12,162 nucleotides of DNA, from assembly GCA_003552365.1 (NCBI GenBank), contig PUKR01000190.1, forward strand, positions 1 to 12,162, read 5' to 3'. Shown here piece after piece: positions 1-7,536 of this stretch; the stretch's first letter is position 1; each line of letters opens with the position of its first letter. Made by a program: the position numbers and the translations under genes. The DNA comes from Syntrophomonadaceae bacterium (GTDB lineage Bacteria; Bacillota; Dethiobacteria; DTU022). A model generated the notes under the pieces. The model saw only the letters and a list, made by a program, of their open reading frames with translations, made no database searches and was not told where the DNA came from.

Positions 1-138
1 ATCCACATGCTCAAGGGCTTTGAGGGCATCAAACATTTCGGTGGTGCTTACCGGAAGCCCTTCCTGCCTGAGTAGATTTATAAATACAGCCAGGTTTTCT
101 TCCAGGTAGCTGCTGGTAAGCTTATTATTTAGCGGCAC
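1..138 (-). CDS. VWA-domain protein, CoxE-like, N-terminal fragment (runs off the left edge)
   Basis: Reading from a GTG at 138, 46 codons stay open to the window edge. The residues contain FINLLRQEGLPVS followed by EMFDALKALEHVD, which resembles the usual N-terminus of CoxE-type VWA proteins (a helix, a 'LR..GLPVS' turn, then 'DAL.AL'). The GTG lies inside the end of the AAA+ ATPase gene (10-base overlap) and is preceded by a GGTGGTGA Shine-Dalgarno, so translation is probably coupled. MoxR-type ATPases are commonly followed by such VWA partners, with which they act as metal-cofactor or complex assembly chaperones; this supports the call. The VWA domain itself, with its MIDAS motif, lies outside the window and cannot be checked. 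Confidence 0.72.
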   Translation of the reverse strand, partial: MPLNNKLTSSYLEENLAVFINLLRQEGLPVSTTEMFDALKALEHVD

Positions 139-1043
139 TGCCTGGATTCACCACCACTGCCACCTGTTTTAACAATTTTCTCTATTCCTTCCGACCCTAT
201 CTCGCTGTTAAAATATTCCTGGTCGGCATGGGTTTTTAAGATAAGGTTAAGGGTTTCGCTAACCAGTTTTCCATCCAGCCGGTTCCGGTTTAATGCTACC
301 AGGGCCCGGGCCCAATCAAGAGTTTCTGCAATTGAAGGCTTCTTGCGCAGGTTGTTTTCCTGGCGCAGCCGGCTGACAACCCGCGCAGTTTCCCAGGCCA
401 ACCGGTCGGTGATTTCAGGGATTTTGGCCTTCACTATCTGCACTTCCTGCTCAACAGCAGGAAAATCCAGGTAAAGATAAAGACAACGCCGTTTTAAACC
501 GTCCGACAGCTCTCTTTCATTATTACTGGTTAAAACGACTACCGGAATATTTTTTGCTTTAATTGTCCCCAGCTCAGGTATAGAAACCTGGAAATCAGAT
601 AAAACTTCGAAAAGGAAAGCCTCAAATTCCGGGTCGCACTTGTCCACTTCATCAATCAAAAGAACAGGTACCCGATCCGCCTGAATAGCCCTGAGCAGGG
701 GTCTTTCCATCAGGTAGCGGTCAGAAAATAGATCTTCCTCCCTGACCTGCTCCTCTTCTAAATCACGGTTCATCTGGATCCGCAAAAGCTGGCGCTGGTA
801 ATTCCACTCGTAAAGGGCCTTGGTTTCGTCCAGGCCTTCATAACACTGCAGGCGAATTAATTCAGTTTTTAAAATATCGGCCAGGACTTTACCCATCTCC
901 GTTTTCCCAACCCCCGGAGCACCCTCAATCAAAAGCGGTTTCCCCAGTTCAAGGGTGAGAAAAACTGTTAGGGCAGTGCTTTCATCGCAGATATAACCTG
1001 CCCGGTTAAATCCTTTTTTTAATTCCGACAAGCTTATAGTCAT
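129..1043 (-). CDS. MoxR-family AAA+ ATPase (CoxD-like)
   Basis: A 304-residue AAA+ ATPase of the MoxR group, close to the usual length of about 280-330. The Walker A motif is GAPGVGKT at residues 41-48, Walker B is LLIDEVD at 128-134, sensor 1 is TSNN at 172-175, and a basic LKRR at 183-186 is a likely arginine finger region. MoxR proteins act in the cytoplasm as ATP-driven chaperones with VWA-domain partners; CoxD, for example, matures carbon monoxide dehydrogenase. The start is ATG with an AAGGAAG Shine-Dalgarno seven bases upstream. The next gene overlaps its 3' end and looks like a CoxE-type VWA protein, so the pair is a two-gene unit. The client protein is unknown: no molybdenum hydroxylase or gas-vesicle gene is visible here. 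The last ~15 residues (GGSGGESRQCR) look unstructured. Confidence 0.88.
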   Translation of the reverse strand: MTISLSELKKGFNRAGYICDESTALTVFLTLELGKPLLIEGAPGVGKTEMGKVLADILKTELIRLQCYEGLDETKALYEWNYQRQLLRIQMNRDLEEEQVREEDLFSDRYLMERPLLRAIQADRVPVLLIDEVDKCDPEFEAFLFEVLSDFQVSIPELGTIKAKNIPVVVLTSNNERELSDGLKRRCLYLYLDFPAVEQEVQIVKAKIPEITDRLAWETARVVSRLRQENNLRKKPSIAETLDWARALVALNRNRLDGKLVSETLNLILKTHADQEYFNSEIGSEGIEKIVKTGGSGGESRQCR

Positions 1044-1064
1044 TTACATCTTCCTTTAAATTAT

Positions 1065-1092
1065 TTGGTCAACAATATTATGATACTATAAT
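1065..1092 (+). promoter_or_regulatory. candidate sigma-A promoter for the guanidino hydrolase gene
   Basis: A perfect TATAAT (1087-1092) follows a weak TTGGTC (1065-1070) at 16-base spacing on the plus strand. Transcription would start near 1099 and leave a leader of about 130 bases. That leader holds a 12-base perfect palindrome, CATACCGGTATG (1110-1121), and a 7-base inverted repeat, GTTGTCA (1129-1135) with TGACAAC (1151-1157). A TTGACA at 1150-1155 is present but has no good -10 box at the right distance. Confidence 0.38.
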
Positions 1093-1108
1093 TAACTGGT
1101 GCGGGCAA
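1080..1108 (-). promoter_or_regulatory. candidate sigma-A promoter for the MoxR/VWA pair
   Basis: On the minus strand TTGCCC (1103-1108) and TATCAT (1080-1085) are separated by exactly 17 bases, matching 4 of 6 and 5 of 6 consensus positions. Transcription would begin near 1074, about 30 bases upstream of the ATG at 1043. The site overlaps the candidate plus-strand -10 box, so the two directions may compete. Assigned from sequence match only. Confidence 0.4.
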
Positions 1109-1229
1109 ACATACCGGTATGATAAAATGTTGTCAGGGGGACGGGGTTGTTGACAACTTTTTACCTGTTGCGGTGCTTATTACCGTCAATCCAGCAGCGA
1201 GAATGCCACTAAAATGATGGAGGTGAACA

Positions 1230-2108
1230 ATGCTTAAATATAGCGGTTTGTCTGAAACCAAAAAAATAAAGTCGGTTTTGATGAAAAGTCCGGCCAGGGC
1301 CTGGTTTGGCCAGGAAAGCGCCAACCGGGAATGGCAAAAACTACATTACCCTGAAAAACCCAATTTTGAAAAGGCCCTTTACGAGTACAACCAGTTTGCC
1401 GCTATTATCGAGAGTAATGTCCCGGAAGTATACTATCTTCCCGAAGATGATTACACCACTCTGGATTCGATTTATACTCACGATCCCTTAATCGTTACCG
1501 GCAAAGGGGCAATTTTATGCAGCATGGGCAAAGCTGAAAGAACAAAAGAACCGGAAATGGCCGGTAAATTTATGGAAAAAATCGGGGTTCCAATCCTGGG
1601 CAAAATTGAACCACCGGGAAAACTTGAAGGCGGGGACGTCGTCTGGTTTGAAGACCAGACTGCAGCAGTAGGAATCGGCTACCGCACTAACAAAGAGGGT
1701 GTGGAACAACTCCGTGATTTAACCAAAGGCCTTGTCAATGAAATTATTGAAGTACCCCTGCCACACTGGAACGGCCCTGAAGAATGTCTTCACCTGATGT
1801 CGATGATCAGCCCTGTTGATAAAGACCTTGCCGTAGTGTATTCAAGAATGATGGCGGTACCTTTTCGCGAATACCTGCTGGAAAAGGGAATCAGCTTAAT
1901 AGAAGTCCCTGATGAGGAGTATGAAAATTTTGCCTGTAACGTGCTGGCCCTGGAGCCGCGCAAATGCGCGATGGTCGCCGGCAGCCCGCAGACCAGGTCA
2001 GCCCTCAAAAATGAAGGAGCGCTTGTTTTCGAATATCCCGGGGAAGATGTCTCCATTAAAGGAGGCGGCGGGCCCACCTGCCTGACCAGGGCAATTTTAA
2101 GAGAATAA
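1230..2108 (+). CDS. guanidino-group hydrolase, DDAH / arginine deiminase superfamily
   Basis: A 292-residue single-domain protein of the guanidino-modifying (pentein-fold) superfamily. Family landmarks are in order: YTHDP at 82-86, the glutamate of LEGGD (E133) and its GGD turn, the histidine of CLHLMS (H188), and the C-terminal nucleophile cysteine in GGGGPTCLTR (C284). The Cys-His-Glu triad of these hydrolases is therefore intact. Members hydrolyse arginine, methylated arginines or related guanidines in the cytoplasm to citrulline plus ammonia or an amine. The length is typical of DDAH-like enzymes and shorter than the ~400-residue arginine deiminases. Substrate cannot be set from sequence; annotation as DDAH-like is the safest wording. 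The ATG is preceded by GGAGGTG at 1219-1225. It is the only plus-strand gene, is divergent from the MoxR pair, and ends in its own terminator. Confidence 0.82.
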   Translation: MLKYSGLSETKKIKSVLMKSPARAWFGQESANREWQKLHYPEKPNFEKALYEYNQFAAIIESNVPEVYYLPEDDYTTLDSIYTHDPLIVTGKGAILCSMGKAERTKEPEMAGKFMEKIGVPILGKIEPPGKLEGGDVVWFEDQTAAVGIGYRTNKEGVEQLRDLTKGLVNEIIEVPLPHWNGPEECLHLMSMISPVDKDLAVVYSRMMAVPFREYLLEKGISLIEVPDEEYENFACNVLALEPRKCAMVAGSPQTRSALKNEGALVFEYPGEDVSIKGGGGPTCLTRAILRE

Positions 2109-2123
2109 GCAACCGTTAATCTT

Positions 2124-2151
2124 AAAGCTCCCTCTTTATTGAAGGAGCTTT
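2124..2151 (+). terminator. intrinsic hairpin terminator between convergent genes
   Basis: AAAGCTCC (2124-2131) pairs perfectly with GGAGCTTT (2144-2151) around a 12-base loop, 16 bases after the stop of the guanidino hydrolase gene. Because the stem ends in A/T runs on both sides it could work in both directions, serving also the convergent M20 gene that ends at 2203. The following T-rich stretch is interrupted, so efficiency is uncertain. Confidence 0.55.
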
Positions 2152-2202
2152 ATCAGTCTATCTATTCTTCTACCCGCAAGGAAAACAGAATTTTACTATC
2201 GA

Positions 2203-3366
2203 TTATCCTAAGAAATCGCTTTTTACCTGCTCCGCTTTCTTCGGGTCACCAAAAAATTTCAGGCAGGCCAATCCCAAAATTTTAGCCCCTTTAAGGATCG
2301 CATTATGTGCATGTTCCCCCTTGACAAACTCAGCAAATTCACGGGTGTGAAGTTTTGCCCGGGTATCTGCTATCGCAAGCCTGGGATGAAGTGTCGGGCA
2401 TTGATAACTGGTGCTGCCAATATCTGAAGACCCCGCCCCGTATTCCTCTTTTAAATCAGGCAAACCAAGTTCCCGGTAACATTCAGCCATTAAGTCATCA
2501 CCGGCCGGGTTGGGCTTGAGATCTGAAAGGGTGGGACACAGTTTGCCTGTTTCAACTTCGGTCTGGGTTGCAATGGCCGACCCCTTTGCACAGTCTAAAA
2601 CCATTCCTTTAACATTATCCAGGTATTCCCTTTCCCTGGCCCTGATAAAAAAGTGTGCCACCGCTTTTTCGGGCACAATATTGCAGGCTTCACCGCCATC
2701 AGCAACTATCCCATGGATCCTGACATCATCTCTCACGTGCTGCCGCAGCATATCAAGGGCATGAAACATCAACTGAACCCCGTTAAGCGCATTTTTCCCT
2801 TCCCAGGGGGCCGCAGCGGCATGGGATGCCTGCCCCCTAAAGGTAAATTCAAGGCCATCCAGGGCTAAAAACCGTGAATTAACCCTGGTCCTGCTGTCCA
2901 GGTGGACCATCATGGCCAGATCGTAATCTTTAAATAAACCCTGTTCAGCCATTTCCACCTTGGCGCCGTCCCCCTCCTCTGCGGGGGTGCCAACCAAATC
3001 CACCCCGCCATTCAGGTTTTCCTTGATCTTTGACAAAGCCAGTCCGGCCAGCACACTGATGCTGCCGCTAACATTATGCCCGCAGGCATGGCCAATACCC
3101 GGCAGGGCGTCATATTCTGCAAGCAGGGCCACCTTTTTATCGCCACCTCCATCAAACGCAGCTTTAAAGGCGGTAGGCATCCCGGCAAAAGGCATTTCTA
3201 CTTCCAACCCGTGCCGGGATAAAATTTCAGCAATCGCTTTCGAGGACTTATATTCCTCAAAACCTAACTCCGGTTCACTGGCAAGTTGATCGTTCAATTC
3301 ATTAATTTCCGGGGCCAGCCTCTCAATCTCAGCAAAAAGAATTTCTTTTAATTGTTCATATTCCAA
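2203..3366 (-). CDS. M20D-family amidohydrolase (AbgB / PM20D2-like)
   Basis: A 387-residue metal-dependent amidohydrolase. The hallmark block LLAEYDALPGIGHACGHN spans 81-98 and supplies metal-ligand candidates C95 and H97; GTPAEEG at 126-132 gives the catalytic and ligand glutamates E130/E131; H155 lies in VHLD; a dimerisation-domain motif SHAAAAPWEGKNAL is at 181-194; and SSDIGS is at 313-318. The family includes p-aminobenzoyl-glutamate hydrolase subunit B, N-acyl amino acid hydrolases and PM20D2-type dipeptidases; these cleave an amide from an amino acid or short acyl conjugate. The substrate is not determined. The start is TTG at 3366: AAAGGAG lies ten bases upstream, and the nearby ATG at 3359 is out of frame. 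It follows the mutase genes on the same strand after 230 bases, so it may be a distal member of that operon or have its own promoter. Confidence 0.85.
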   Translation of the reverse strand: MEYEQLKEILFAEIERLAPEINELNDQLASEPELGFEEYKSSKAIAEILSRHGLEVEMPFAGMPTAFKAAFDGGGDKKVALLAEYDALPGIGHACGHNVSGSISVLAGLALSKIKENLNGGVDLVGTPAEEGDGAKVEMAEQGLFKDYDLAMMVHLDSRTRVNSRFLALDGLEFTFRGQASHAAAAPWEGKNALNGVQLMFHALDMLRQHVRDDVRIHGIVADGGEACNIVPEKAVAHFFIRAREREYLDNVKGMVLDCAKGSAIATQTEVETGKLCPTLSDLKPNPAGDDLMAECYRELGLPDLKEEYGAGSSDIGSTSYQCPTLHPRLAIADTRAKLHTREFAEFVKGEHAHNAILKGAKILGLACLKFFGDPKKAEQVKSDFLG

Positions 3367-3596
3367 CGGCAGCTAACTCCTTTCCTCTCCTTCTTGACCT
3401 GGAAGGGTACTTATATATATATTAACACACTTTGAGCCGGCCACCAGTTGTTTTGTTACTTTCACCATTTAGTTTGCGACCTGGAGCACAACATGAATTC
3501 TGTCCGCCTGTTTCAAATTAAGCCGGAAAGCCTAAATTCAAACTCGGGCCATTTAATCAACCGCCCGTTGGCCGCCCGCTGTGCAGGTACTGGTTC

Positions 3597-3986
3597 TCAA
3601 GCCACATTATTCCTGATAAAATCCGTTATGGTCTCAATCTTGCTTTCGGGACCGAAGACTTCTGCGATTCCGGCTTCTTTTAACTTAGGGATATCCTCTG
3701 GTGGGATTACTCCACCCATCAAAATTAGGACATCATCCAGGCCCTGCTCTTTTAACATTTCGACCACTTTGGGGCCAAGGGTGAGGTGGTTTCCGCCAAG
3801 AGTGCTCAGCCCCACCACATCAGCTCCTTCCTGGACCGCGGAACGAACTATGCTCTCCGGAAACTGGTTGCCGAGATATACTACTTCCATTCCCTGGTCC
3901 CGCAGCATGCGGGTAAGGGCCACCGCCCCCCGCCAGTGGATATCCAGGCCCAGCTTTGCCATTACTACTTTAATATTTTCACTCAT
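3597..3986 (-). CDS. acyl-CoA mutase small subunit, B12-binding domain
   Basis: A 129-residue stand-alone cobalamin-binding Rossmann-like domain, the small partner of a split mutase (isobutyryl-CoA-mutase type small subunits are about 130-140 residues). The base-off/His-on signature is complete: K11, D15, H17 and G20 in KLGLDIHWRG, where H17 is the lower axial ligand of cobalt and K11/D15 form the relay. STLGG at 61-65 and GG at 91-92 match the later nucleotide-tail contacts. The start is the ATG at 3986: the bases just upstream, GGGATGTGATC, match the anti-16S consensus AGGAGGTGATC at 9 of 11 positions. A longer reading to 4034 would overlap the large-subunit gene and has no ribosome site. 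The gene follows the large subunit by 26 bases, and the two products should form one holoenzyme. Confidence 0.9.
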   Translation of the reverse strand: MSENIKVVMAKLGLDIHWRGAVALTRMLRDQGMEVVYLGNQFPESIVRSAVQEGADVVGLSTLGGNHLTLGPKVVEMLKEQGLDDVLILMGGVIPPEDIPKLKEAGIAEVFGPESKIETITDFIRNNVA

Positions 3987-4012
3987 ATGATCACATCCCA
4001 TCATCGATAGTT

Positions 4013-5701
4013 TTAAACCAGAGGAAATTGCCACAAGCCAAATTCTTCCCGGAATATTTCCTGGATCTCGCCCAGTGTAGCGTAGGCCTCTACCGCGTCT
4101 TTAACAAAAGGCATAATGTTTTCATCAGAATGGCATTTTTCCCGCAGCACTTTTAAGGAGTGTTCCAGTTTTTCTTGATCCCTTTTTTGCCTGAGCTCGG
4201 ACAATTTTTGTTTTTGCTTTTCTTCTGTTTCCGGATACCTGAATACATCGATCTTACTTTCTTCTTCTTTATCAGAAACGAAGTAATTAACACCGACAAT
4301 TTTTCGTTCGCCACTTTCTATTTGTTTTTGCTGGTTGTAGGCAAAATCAGAAATTTCACGGTGCAGCCATCCACTCTCCGCTACGGCAATGATCCCGCCC
4401 TTGCTTTCTATTTTATCGATATAGTCTTTAATTTTATCTCCTATATCCCTGGTCAGGCTTTCCACATAATAAGATCCCGCCAGGGGATCCACTGTATTAA
4501 CCACGTTGGTTTCGACCTGCAAAATTTGCTGGGTCCGCAATGAAACCAGGGCCGCTTCTTCGGTGGGGGCAGAATAAGCCTCGTCGAATGAATCTACGTG
4601 CAGCGATTGACAGCCGCCCAGGATTGCCGCCAACCCCTGCACGGCAGAACGGGCTATATTATTCAATGGCTCAACTGCAGTGAGGGTGTTGCCCGCAGTC
4701 TGAACATGAAAACGCATCAACTCCGACTTCGGATTCCGGGCCTTAAAGCGATTACTGATGATTTCCTGGTAGAGTTTTCTTGAAGCCCTGCATTTTGCAA
4801 TTTCTTCAAAAAAGTCGTTGCACAAATCCCAGAAAAACGAAAGCCGCCGGGCAAAATCATCGATATCATTGCCCCTTTTTATCAATTCTTCGGCAGTGGC
4901 AATGCAGTTTGCCAGGGCTATAGCCACTTCCTGGACCGCCGTAGTCCCTGCTTCCCGCAGGTTATAGCCATTATAACTAACCGGATTCCACCTCGGCAGG
5001 TTTTTGCTGGCGTACTCAATCGCGTCGCACTGCAATCTAAAGGAATGAGCAGGGGGAATAATTTCGGGAGCGCTGCCTATAGTGGTTTCCATCAGAAAAT
5101 CATTTTGGGTTGTACCGCCTAATTTCTCCAGGGGCACCCCTCTTTTTTCGGCCATTACAGTATACATGGCCAACAGGACTACTGTAGTGCTGGGCAGATG
5201 AGTAACCACGGAGGAAGTCATTTCATCGATGGGGATGCTGTCGAAAAGGCTTTCCATGTCAGCCAGCGAATCAATTGCCACCCCGCAAATCCCCACATTT
5301 CCTTCCGCCCGGTAATCATCGGAATCATAACCCCGGATGGTGGGCAAATCAAAAACAATATTGATTCCTGTCGCCCCCTGGTCAAGCAAAAACTTAATCC
5401 TTCTGTTGCAGTCTTCCGGCCCGCCAAAACCTGAAAGCTGCCTCACTGTAAAAAGCCTTCCGCGATACATGTTCGGATAAACTCCCCTGACATAAGGCGG
5501 TTGGCCCGGAAAACCCAGGTCGGACAGGTAATCAAGGTCGGCAATATGTTCCGGGGTATAAAGAATATCAATTGGAATACCGTTCTCCGTATAATAGGTT
5601 TTTTCTCCGGCTTTATCCCGCAGGGTTTGTTCTTTCCATTTTTCTTTTTCCATTTTAATTTTTTTTATTTCTTCACTGTCATACAACCTGTTCTCATCCA
5701 T
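4013..5701 (-). CDS. adenosylcobalamin-dependent acyl-CoA mutase large subunit, divergent substrate pocket
   Basis: A 562-residue TIM-barrel catalytic subunit of the methylmalonyl/isobutyryl-CoA mutase family, without the B12 domain, which is encoded next. Conserved barrel blocks are visible: NMYRGRLFTVRQ (77-88), FDLPT (117-121), GVAIDS (140-145), GTTQND (196-201), REAGTT (249-254), LSFFWD (287-292), FHVQTAG (331-337) and the late DPLAGSYYVE (405-414). By hand alignment to Propionibacterium methylmalonyl-CoA mutase, R82, T85, R87, F117, Q199 and H332 match known active-site residues, but Tyr89 is L89, His122 is I122, Arg207 falls on G209/S210 and His244 is N247. Isobutyryl-CoA mutase would have Phe and Gln at the first and third of these four positions and hydroxyisobutyryl-CoA mutase Ile at the first. 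A radical 1,2-rearrangement of an acyl-CoA is secure; the substrate is not. Residues 476-525 are highly charged and probably helical. The start has GGAGGGTGAA just upstream. Confidence 0.92.
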   Translation of the reverse strand: MDENRLYDSEEIKKIKMEKEKWKEQTLRDKAGEKTYYTENGIPIDILYTPEHIADLDYLSDLGFPGQPPYVRGVYPNMYRGRLFTVRQLSGFGGPEDCNRRIKFLLDQGATGINIVFDLPTIRGYDSDDYRAEGNVGICGVAIDSLADMESLFDSIPIDEMTSSVVTHLPSTTVVLLAMYTVMAEKRGVPLEKLGGTTQNDFLMETTIGSAPEIIPPAHSFRLQCDAIEYASKNLPRWNPVSYNGYNLREAGTTAVQEVAIALANCIATAEELIKRGNDIDDFARRLSFFWDLCNDFFEEIAKCRASRKLYQEIISNRFKARNPKSELMRFHVQTAGNTLTAVEPLNNIARSAVQGLAAILGGCQSLHVDSFDEAYSAPTEEAALVSLRTQQILQVETNVVNTVDPLAGSYYVESLTRDIGDKIKDYIDKIESKGGIIAVAESGWLHREISDFAYNQQKQIESGERKIVGVNYFVSDKEEESKIDVFRYPETEEKQKQKLSELRQKRDQEKLEHSLKVLREKCHSDENIMPFVKDAVEAYATLGEIQEIFREEFGLWQFPLV

Positions 5702-5739
5702 ATTTCACCCTCCAAATACTGTAAGTTATACTTAAAACC

Positions 5740-6702
5740 TTAACCATCTATCTTCAAGGTTGCCGATAATACTTCATGCAATAAGCTGTAAGGATCACAT
5801 TTTTCTTGCTCTACCTGGGAGATTTTATCCCGGATCTCCTGGTCGTGATTAATATGTTTATTGATTTTTTGCCAGCAATGCTCAAAAAGTAAGCGGGTAA
5901 AAAACTTGCGGTTGCGTTCACGCCTTCTTTCCTGCCATAATCCGGAAGACTCTAAGTATTTTTTGTGCCTTGAAAGCTCTTCGCTTAACTCAGTTATTCC
6001 CCGCTTTTTCGTAGCCGTAGTCTCCAGGACCGGCGGCACCCACCTTTTACCAACAGATTCTGAAACCATCATTTTAAGGTCCCTCACCGTCTCTTCACTG
6101 CCCGGACGGTCAGACTGGTTCACAATATACAGTTCGGCGATTTCCATGATACCGGCCTTGATGGTTTGAATGGCATCACCTGTACCGGGCCCGGTTACCA
6201 GCGCTACCGTGTCAGCCACTTCCGAGATTCGAAATTCCAGCTGACCGGTCCCTACCGTTTCAACCAGGACTATATCTTTTCCAAAAGCCTCAAACAGCTT
6301 GATCATGTCGAAAGCATAAATGGGCATCCCGCCTCCCGCATCCCTGCTGGCCAGGCTTTTTATGAAAACACGATCGCTTTCGGTCAGGTTCTGCATTCTG
6401 ATCCGATCCCCCAGCAGGGCACCTCCGGAAAACGGGCTGGTTGGATCTATACACAAAACTCCGATTTCCAAACCCTGCTCCGCCCAGTGGCCGGCCAGTT
6501 TTTCGATCAGGGTGCTCTTTCCCACCCCCGGGGGGCCGGTAATCCCGATTACATGAGCTTTTCCCCCATAACCATAAACAAAGCGCATAATCCTGTGGCT
6601 ACTTTCCGGGCGGTTTTCAATCTCTCTCAACAGTTTTCCCAGGGCATAAGGGTTATTCTGCTGTAAAAATTGCTTAATTTTACCTTCTTCTATATTTAAC
6701 AC
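5740..6702 (-). CDS. meaB: MeaB/ArgK-family GTPase chaperone for the mutase
   Basis: A 320-residue P-loop GTPase of the MeaB/MMAA group. Walker A is GPPGVGKS at 55-62, the DPTSPFSGGALLGDRIRM block at 86-103 is the family's Mg/switch region, and VETVG at 147-151 is the G3 motif. MeaB proteins gate loading of adenosylcobalamin into the mutase and eject inactivated cofactor, in the cytoplasm, as a complex with the mutase. The gene sits between the CoA-transferase and the mutase (gaps of 30 and 38 bases), so this mutase is its likely client. Two features are unusual: the base-recognition motif is NQSD (195-198) rather than NKxD, and the G3 tail reads VGTGQLE rather than the common VGVGQSE. The start is GTG at 6702 with only a weak purine run (GCGGG) nearby, so initiation may depend on coupling from the upstream gene. 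Confidence 0.88.
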   Translation of the reverse strand: MLNIEEGKIKQFLQQNNPYALGKLLREIENRPESSHRIMRFVYGYGGKAHVIGITGPPGVGKSTLIEKLAGHWAEQGLEIGVLCIDPTSPFSGGALLGDRIRMQNLTESDRVFIKSLASRDAGGGMPIYAFDMIKLFEAFGKDIVLVETVGTGQLEFRISEVADTVALVTGPGTGDAIQTIKAGIMEIAELYIVNQSDRPGSEETVRDLKMMVSESVGKRWVPPVLETTATKKRGITELSEELSRHKKYLESSGLWQERRRERNRKFFTRLLFEHCWQKINKHINHDQEIRDKISQVEQEKCDPYSLLHEVLSATLKIDG

Positions 6703-6732
6703 CCCGCTTATGCGATATTATTGATCAAAGGA

Positions 6733-7536
6733 CTAATATTTCATGAAGATCCCTTCCGGATCAACTACGGTCCGCAGTGCTTCCAGTTCTTCCTTAAATG
6801 GGGGGCCCACCGGAGATGCTTTCGAAGTATCCAATGCAAACCCGGTAGCTTCACAGACCTGTTCCCTGGTAATTCCCAGGTCTTCATAGTAGGAATGCAA
6901 ATATATTTCCCCACTGGTGCGATCAAACTTTAAAACCCCCATAGTAGATACTACCGCGTAAGGCCCCCCGTTTAATCCCAGTTCCCGGCGATGGACCAGG
7001 CCGGTCCCGTCGGGAGTCCTGCAGCGCCAACCGGGACTGGTGATATAATCAACTTCTTCGACAAACCTTTTCCTCTCATGAGCTATGGTGATCACGGTTT
7101 TCCCGGCCAGGGAAGCAATATCGTTCGCACCTCCCGAGCCTTCCATTCGCCTTTTCGGCCGGTTGTAATCCCCGATACAGGTAGAATTTAGGTTGCCGTA
7201 CCGATCGACCTGAGCTCCTCCCAGGAAACCGACATCCACTTTTCCCCTTTGGAGAAACTGCCCCATCACTTCCATGGCGGTAGGCCGCCACACCGTTTTA
7301 TAAACAGCTCTTGGATCGGCCACGCAAAAAGGGAGTGCATCGGGATCACAATCGAAAGCTACCGCCTCCATTAAAATAGTCATCTCTTTCGCATGGGTTT
7401 TCTTGGCCAGGATCGCGCTAACCAGGGGCAAACCTGTTCCAACCAGCACCGTATCGTCATTTTCCAAAATTCTGCTGGCTGCAACAGCCATCATTTCCAG
7501 GTTGCTGTATCCTAACTCTACTATTTGCTTTTTCAC
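6733..7536 (-). CDS. CoA-transferase subunit B (family I, GctB/IpdB-like)
   Basis: A 267-residue beta subunit of a family I CoA-transferase, related to glutaconate CoA-transferase B. The candidate catalytic glutamate is E57 in ILMEAVAF, which would form the glutamyl-CoA intermediate. The region FLGGAQVDRYGNLN and the GSGGANDIA loop are typical of the family. With subunit A it should exchange CoA between a donor thioester and a free carboxylic acid, activating the substrate without ATP. The start is GTG at 7536, forming a GTGA overlap with the stop of subunit A, with GAGGAGGTG about eight bases upstream, so the two are translationally coupled. IpdAB-like homologues can be ring-opening hydrolases rather than transferases; that alternative cannot be excluded, but the presence of E57 favours transfer. 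Confidence 0.86.
   Translation of the reverse strand: MKKQIVELGYSNLEMMAVAASRILENDDTVLVGTGLPLVSAILAKKTHAKEMTILMEAVAFDCDPDALPFCVADPRAVYKTVWRPTAMEVMGQFLQRGKVDVGFLGGAQVDRYGNLNSTCIGDYNRPKRRMEGSGGANDIASLAGKTVITIAHERKRFVEEVDYITSPGWRCRTPDGTGLVHRRELGLNGGPYAVVSTMGVLKFDRTSGEIYLHSYYEDLGITREQVCEATGFALDTSKASPVGPPFKEELEALRTVVDPEGIFMKY

Noticed and set aside
3560..3588. Possible terminator after the B12-binding subunit gene (CGGGC...GCCCG on the minus strand)
   Set aside because: Only five base pairs, a 13-base loop and no clear T run; readthrough into the M20 gene cannot be excluded.
3367..3596. Search for a riboswitch or sigma-54 site upstream of the M20 gene
   Set aside because: Only an AT repeat (TATATATATA near 3411-3422) resembling a -10 region was seen, with no matching -35 box, no GG-N10-GC promoter and no GATACA repeat.
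3448..3990. 180-codon open frame on the plus strand
   Set aside because: It lies opposite the B12-binding subunit gene and the gap beside it, has no ribosome site and no recognisable motif; it is a shadow of the minus-strand gene.
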